From assembly GCA_014383605.1 (NCBI GenBank), contig JACNHM010000398.1, positions 1 through 7,851 of the forward strand: a stretch of DNA of 7,851 nucleotides, in the 5' to 3' direction. Numbering within the stretch: position 1 is the first letter of the stretch; each line of letters begins with the position of its first letter. The notes under the pieces are model-generated. The model did not search any database, had not been told where the DNA came from, and saw only the letters and a program-made list of their open reading frames with translations. Below, in pieces: positions 5,152 to 7,851 of the stretch. Both the position numbers and the translations under genes were made by a program. This DNA is from Chloroflexota bacterium. GTDB taxonomy: Bacteria > Chloroflexota > Anaerolineae > UBA3071.

Positions 5152-7206
5152 CTACCCCACCGGCTCCACCCGCACAGCGCAGACCTTGTACTCCGGTATC
5201 TTGGCTGTGGGGTCAAGCGCGGCATGGGTGAGGGCGTTGGCGGCTGCCTCGGCGAAATGGAAGGGGATGAAGACCACGCCGGGCCGGATGCGCGGGGTAA
5301 CTCGCGCCGCCAACTCGATCTCCCCCCGGCGGCTGGCGACCCGCACTCGCTTCGCGCCGTCCAGCCCAATGCGAGCAGCGTCGTCCGGGTGCATCTCCAC
5401 GTAGGCTTCCGGCACCTCCTGCTCCAATTTCTCCGACCGCCGGGTCATCGTGCCGGTGTGCCAGTGGAACATCAGCCGGCCAGTCGTGAGGATAAAAGGA
5501 TACTCCTCGTCCGGCAGTTCCGCTGCTTCCTGGAAGTGGATGGCGTGGAAGTGGCCCAGGCCGCGACTGAACTTGCCCTTATGCAAGTAGGGGGTGCCGG
5601 GGTGGTCGGGGGCCGGCACCGGCCACTGAAGGAAGCCCAGCTCCTCCAGTCGCTCGTAACTCACGCCTCCGTAGATGGGGGTCAGGGAGGCTATTTCGTC
5701 CATGATCTCTTTGGGAGATGAGTAGTCCCAATCTGGTGTTGCGTGTTGCGTGATGCGTTTCGCCAATTCGCAGATGATTTTCCAATCGGGCCAACTCTCG
5801 CCTATCGGCTCGACGGCCTTGTGCACCCGCTGGATGCGCCGGTCGGTGCCGGTGAAGGTGCCGTCCTTCTCGGCGAAGGACGCGCCCGGCAGGACCACGT
5901 GGGCCAGTTGCGCTGTCTCCGACAGGAAAATGTCCTGCACCACCAGGAACTCGATCTGCTCCAGGCAGTGGCGGGCGTGATTGATGTCGGGGTCGGCCAC
6001 CATGGGGTTCTCGCCCATGACATACATGGCCCGCACGCCACCATCGCCGGCTGCGTCAATCATCTCCGTGACCGTCAAACCGATTTTCAGGTCCGAAGTG
6101 CTGCCCCAGGCTTTCTCGAACTTCTCGTGGACCTCAGGGTTGGTGACTGCCTGATAGCCTGGATAGACATTGGCCAGCGCGCCCAGGTCACACGCGCCCT
6201 GGACGTTGTTCTGGCCGCGCAGCGGGTTGACGCCGCCGCCGAGGATGCCCATGTTGCCGGTGAGCATGGCCAGGTTGGCGCACGATTTCACGTTGTCGGT
6301 GCCAGTGGTGTGCTGGGTGATGCCCATGGCGTAGAGGATGGCAGCGGGCTTGCTCTGGGCATACATCCGCGCCGCTGCCCGCAGGTCGTCAGCAGGGATG
6401 CCGCTGATCTCCTCCACTCGCTCCGGGGTGTACTCCATCACCACCTGGCGGAGTTCCTCGTACCCCTCGGTCCGCTCCTCGACGAAAGCTTTGTCCTCCA
6501 GCCCCTCGCTGATGATGACGTTCATCATCCCATTGAGCCAGGCCACGTCGGTGCCAGGCCGGAAGTGCATGTAGAGGTCGGCCAGGCGGCCGATTTGCAC
6601 CTCGCGGGGGTCTATGACGATGATCTTGGCTCCCCGCTCCTTCGCCTCCAGGATGTGGCTGGCGACCAGGGGGTGCGCCTCGGTGGTGTTGGAGCCAGTG
6701 ATGAGGAAGCACTGCGTCTCTGCGCTGAACTCCGGAATGGAGTTAGTCATTGCCCCACTGCCAAACGCGGCGACCAGACCGGCCACCGTGGGGGCGTGTC
6801 AGAGGCGGGCGCAGTGATCCACGTTGTTCGTGCCGATCACTGCGCGGGAGAGCTTCTGGAGGAGGTAGTTCTCCTCGTTGGTGCACTTGGCTGACGACAG
6901 GAAGGCGATGCTATTGGGGCCAGATTCCGCCTTGATGGTGCCCAACCGCTCGGCGACCAGCGAGAGCGCCTCGTCCCACGTCGCCTCTTCTAAATCGGCT
7001 CCTCGTCGGATGAGAGGGGTCTTCAGCCGGTCGGGGTGGTAGACGAAGGACGTAGCGTTCCAGCCCTTGATGCACAGCTTGCCCAGGCTGACGGGGTGCT
7101 CCTTGGCGGGGAGCACCCCCACGATCTCCCCGTCCAGCACCTGAAGATAGAGCCCGCAGCCGGCTCCGCAATAGATGCAAGTGGTGAGGATGTTTTGGTA
7201 TTGCAT
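5152..7206 (-). CDS. fdhF: Selenocysteine formate dehydrogenase alpha subunit (UGA read-through at 6799-6801)
   Basis: This molybdenum or tungsten bis-MGD enzyme interconverts formate and CO2. The N-terminal [4Fe-4S] ligands are Cys10, Cys13, Cys17 and Cys45, followed by the conserved Lys47 (CIKGW). The frame meets TGA at codon 136 in the context NNVDHCARL-UGA-HAPTVAGL, which is the Sec-His position of E. coli FdhF (Sec140), and continues without loss of homology. Later blocks include GSNTTEAHP, DPREVQIGRLAD, TGTDNVKSCANLAMLTGN, GGGVNPLRGQNNVQGACD, MGENPMVADPD, and a C-terminal MGD-binding domain (TTGRLMFHWHTGTMTRRS, PGVVFIPFHFAEA). Total is 684 residues with Sec; E. coli FdhF has 715. There is no Tat signal, so the enzyme is cytoplasmic. 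GAAGGAG lies 7 bases before the ATG at 7204-7206, a strong site. Three GTTGCGT-type heptamers (5738-5758) are read as RITQHAT. fdhA is an equally valid name; no beta or gamma subunit is present here. Confidence 0.95.
5738..5758. repeat. Three GTTGCGT heptamers inside fdhF
   Basis: GTTGCGT, GTTGCGT and GATGCGT lie in tandem, 21 bases in all, which is exactly seven codons. They are read on the minus strand across RITQHAT, between IICELAK and DWDYSSPKEI. The short length makes chance possible, but the 7-bp period matches the other in-gene arrays of the window. Confidence 0.6.
6768..6801 (-). promoter_or_regulatory. Sec UGA codon and SECIS-like hairpin
   Basis: The UGA is at 6799-6801. Eighteen bases after it, the sequence GGUCU (6776-6780) forms the loop of an 8-bp stem: CGGUGGCC (6781-6788) pairs fully with GGUCGCCG (6768-6775), counting two G-U pairs. 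From memory of E. coli fdhF, its SECIS has the same GGUCU loop element at the same 18-base distance from the UGA. This supports SelB-dependent selenocysteine insertion rather than termination. Confidence 0.85.
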
Positions 7207-7245
7207 GTGTTGACTCCTTCAAGTTCTATGTGCGCCCTCCGGGAC

Positions 7246-7401
7246 CTATTCGTTTTCTGTCTCCAACTCTGTAATCTCTGGCGGACGATCCCCCCTCACA
7301 GCCCACAGGAAGGGTAGTGCTTCCGTGATCTTGACCCCTTTGAGAAAAACAGACACGAAGACATTGGTGTCCAAGACAGCTCTTAGCCGCTCAGTCCCCA
7401 C
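7246..7401 (-). pseudogene. Truncated PIN-domain toxin remnant
   Basis: Starting from GTG at 7399-7401, which overlaps the end of the antitoxin-like frame, the product begins VGTERLRAVLDTNVFVSVFLKG. LDTNVFVS is the first-strand signature of PIN-domain ribonuclease toxins, including the first catalytic Asp. The frame ends after about 51 codons; PIN toxins of this type are usually 130-150 residues, and the later acidic residues (Glu, Asp, Asp) are not recognisable in the tail. It cannot form the catalytic site and is probably a relic. The open frame extends upstream to 7491, but that part is the shadow of the antitoxin frame. Part of the tail (LKGVKITEALPFL) could come from a PIN C-terminus after an internal deletion, but I cannot prove that. 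It ends 39 bp before fdhF. Confidence 0.65.
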
Positions 7402-7672
7402 GCCAATCTTCCTCGATAGCAGTACCTTTAGCGATGGCTTCCTGACGGATTTCCTCGGCCAGTTCCCGAAAGCGGGACACGATCTCAGCACACGGTACTT
7501 CGCGCAACAGCCTCGCTCGTCGCCGTGCCTCTGCCCGCATCTCGGCTACAGTCAGGCGCCCCTTTGGCGTGGTCTGGCGTTGTTGCTTAAGATAGTCCAC
7601 GGCCAAGTCCAGGCACTCAGCTGCGTATCCTCCCTCATCCCCTGGGTAGATTACCGCCTGGATGGTACGATC
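7391..7672 (-). pseudogene. Chimeric antitoxin remnant (HicB-like start, PIN-partner-type antitoxin end)
   Basis: An uninterrupted frame runs from the in-frame stop at 7685-7687 to TGA at 7391-7393. Its first part (about 7601-7666) reads TIQAVIYPGDEGGYAAECLDLAV, which looks like the N-terminal strands of HicB-type antitoxins. It then passes directly into DYLKQQRQTTPKGRL and a charged helical tail ending RFRELAEEIRQEAIAKGTAIEEDWRGD; the GTAIE(G)-W-D ending is typical of antitoxins paired with PIN toxins. No ATG precedes the HicB-like part, because heptamer repeats occupy the place where the start should be. Only TTG (7604-7606), GTG (7598-7600) or ATG (7538-7540) could start a shorter product. 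The downstream overlap with the PIN frame is the usual antitoxin-toxin order. A short functional antitoxin from an internal start remains possible. Confidence 0.6.
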
Positions 7673-7851
7673 AGTAATCAGTAATCAGTAATCTGATAAC
7701 TGATCACTGAATACTGATCACTGAATACTGATCACTGAATACTGATCACTGAATACTGATCACTGAATACTGATCACTGAATACTGATCACTGAATACTG
7801 ATCACTGAATACTGATCACTGAATACTGATCACTGAATACTGATCACTGAA
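7671..7851. repeat. Inverted heptamer / 14-mer tandem array at window edge
   Basis: Three TCAGTAA heptamers (7671-7691) are followed, after TCTGATA, by ten complete copies of the 14-mer ACTGATCACTGAAT (7699-7838) and a further 13 bases (7839-7851) that run off the window. The 14-mer is two heptamers, ACTGATC plus ACTGAAT, in the opposite orientation to the first three. Positions 7672-7689 pair with the start of the 14-mer block at 16 of 18 positions. Copies are identical, which suggests recent expansion. There are no unique spacers, so this is not CRISPR. Confidence 0.95.

Noticed and set aside
6799..6801. fdhF read as two separate genes or as a pseudogene split by TGA
   Set aside because: Homology is continuous across the codon, the TGA is at the exact Sec position next to the conserved His, and a hairpin with the GGUCU loop follows at the expected spacing.
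5743..6894. Plus-strand open frame of 383 codons opposite fdhF
   Set aside because: Antisense shadow of formate dehydrogenase with the composition typical of a GC-rich complement strand.
7402..7491. Upstream 30 codons of the PIN-stub frame as part of the toxin
   Set aside because: They overlap the antitoxin-like frame, carry no PIN features, and the PIN strand starts just after the GTG at 7399-7401.
7671..7851. CRISPR array
   Set aside because: The repeats are 7 or 14 bases long, contiguous and without unique spacers; no cas gene is nearby.

Overview
The window is a GC-rich bacterial segment in which every supported gene lies on the minus strand. It holds a [NiFe]-hydrogenase maturation cluster (hypF, hypC, hypD, hypE) directly downstream of a single-subunit-type formate dehydrogenase gene. 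The organism is not identifiable with certainty. The GC-rich hyp genes, a selenocysteine formate dehydrogenase, HicB/PIN-type toxin-antitoxin debris and many heptanucleotide repeats inside genes would suit an uncultured anaerobe, perhaps of the Chloroflexota (Anaerolineae-like). That is an inference from style, not a phylogenetic result.

Layout in the direction of transcription (right to left). (1) 7671-7851 is a repeat array: three TCAGTAA heptamers, then about 11 copies of a 14-mer made of two inverted-orientation heptamers; it runs off the window. (2) 7246-7672 holds decayed toxin-antitoxin material: a HicB-like N-terminal stub fused to the C-terminal part of another antitoxin, followed by a PIN-domain toxin that stops after about 51 codons. 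(3) 5152-7206 is a formate dehydrogenase alpha subunit (684 residues) read through an in-frame UGA at 6799-6801. The UGA sits exactly at the Sec position of the family and is followed by a SECIS-like hairpin with a GGUCU loop. (4) hypF (2624-5071) follows after 80 bp. (5) A 233-bp gap contains a 10-bp perfect hairpin and a good sigma70-type promoter. (6) hypC, hypD and hypE overlap one another (14 bp and 4 bp) and form an operon; hypE reaches the left edge exactly in the codon of its expected C-terminal catalytic cysteine.

How the genes work together. HypF makes the S-carbamoyl adenylate donor and loads carbamoyl onto the C-terminal Cys of HypE, which dehydrates it to thiocyanate. HypC and HypD carry the iron and build the Fe(CN)2CO group of a [NiFe] hydrogenase. 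Adjacency to a formate dehydrogenase suggests coupling of formate oxidation or CO2 reduction to hydrogen (formate hydrogenlyase or hydrogen-dependent CO2 reductase type), but no hydrogenase or electron-transfer subunit lies in the window.

The most unusual property is that short arrays with a 7-bp period occur repeatedly inside the coding sequences: once in hypE, four times in hypF and once in fdhF. They do not break the frame and they fall between conserved blocks. Several are built as inverted arrays (heptamers, a spacer of a few bases, then complementary heptamers), the same plan as the large array at the right edge.
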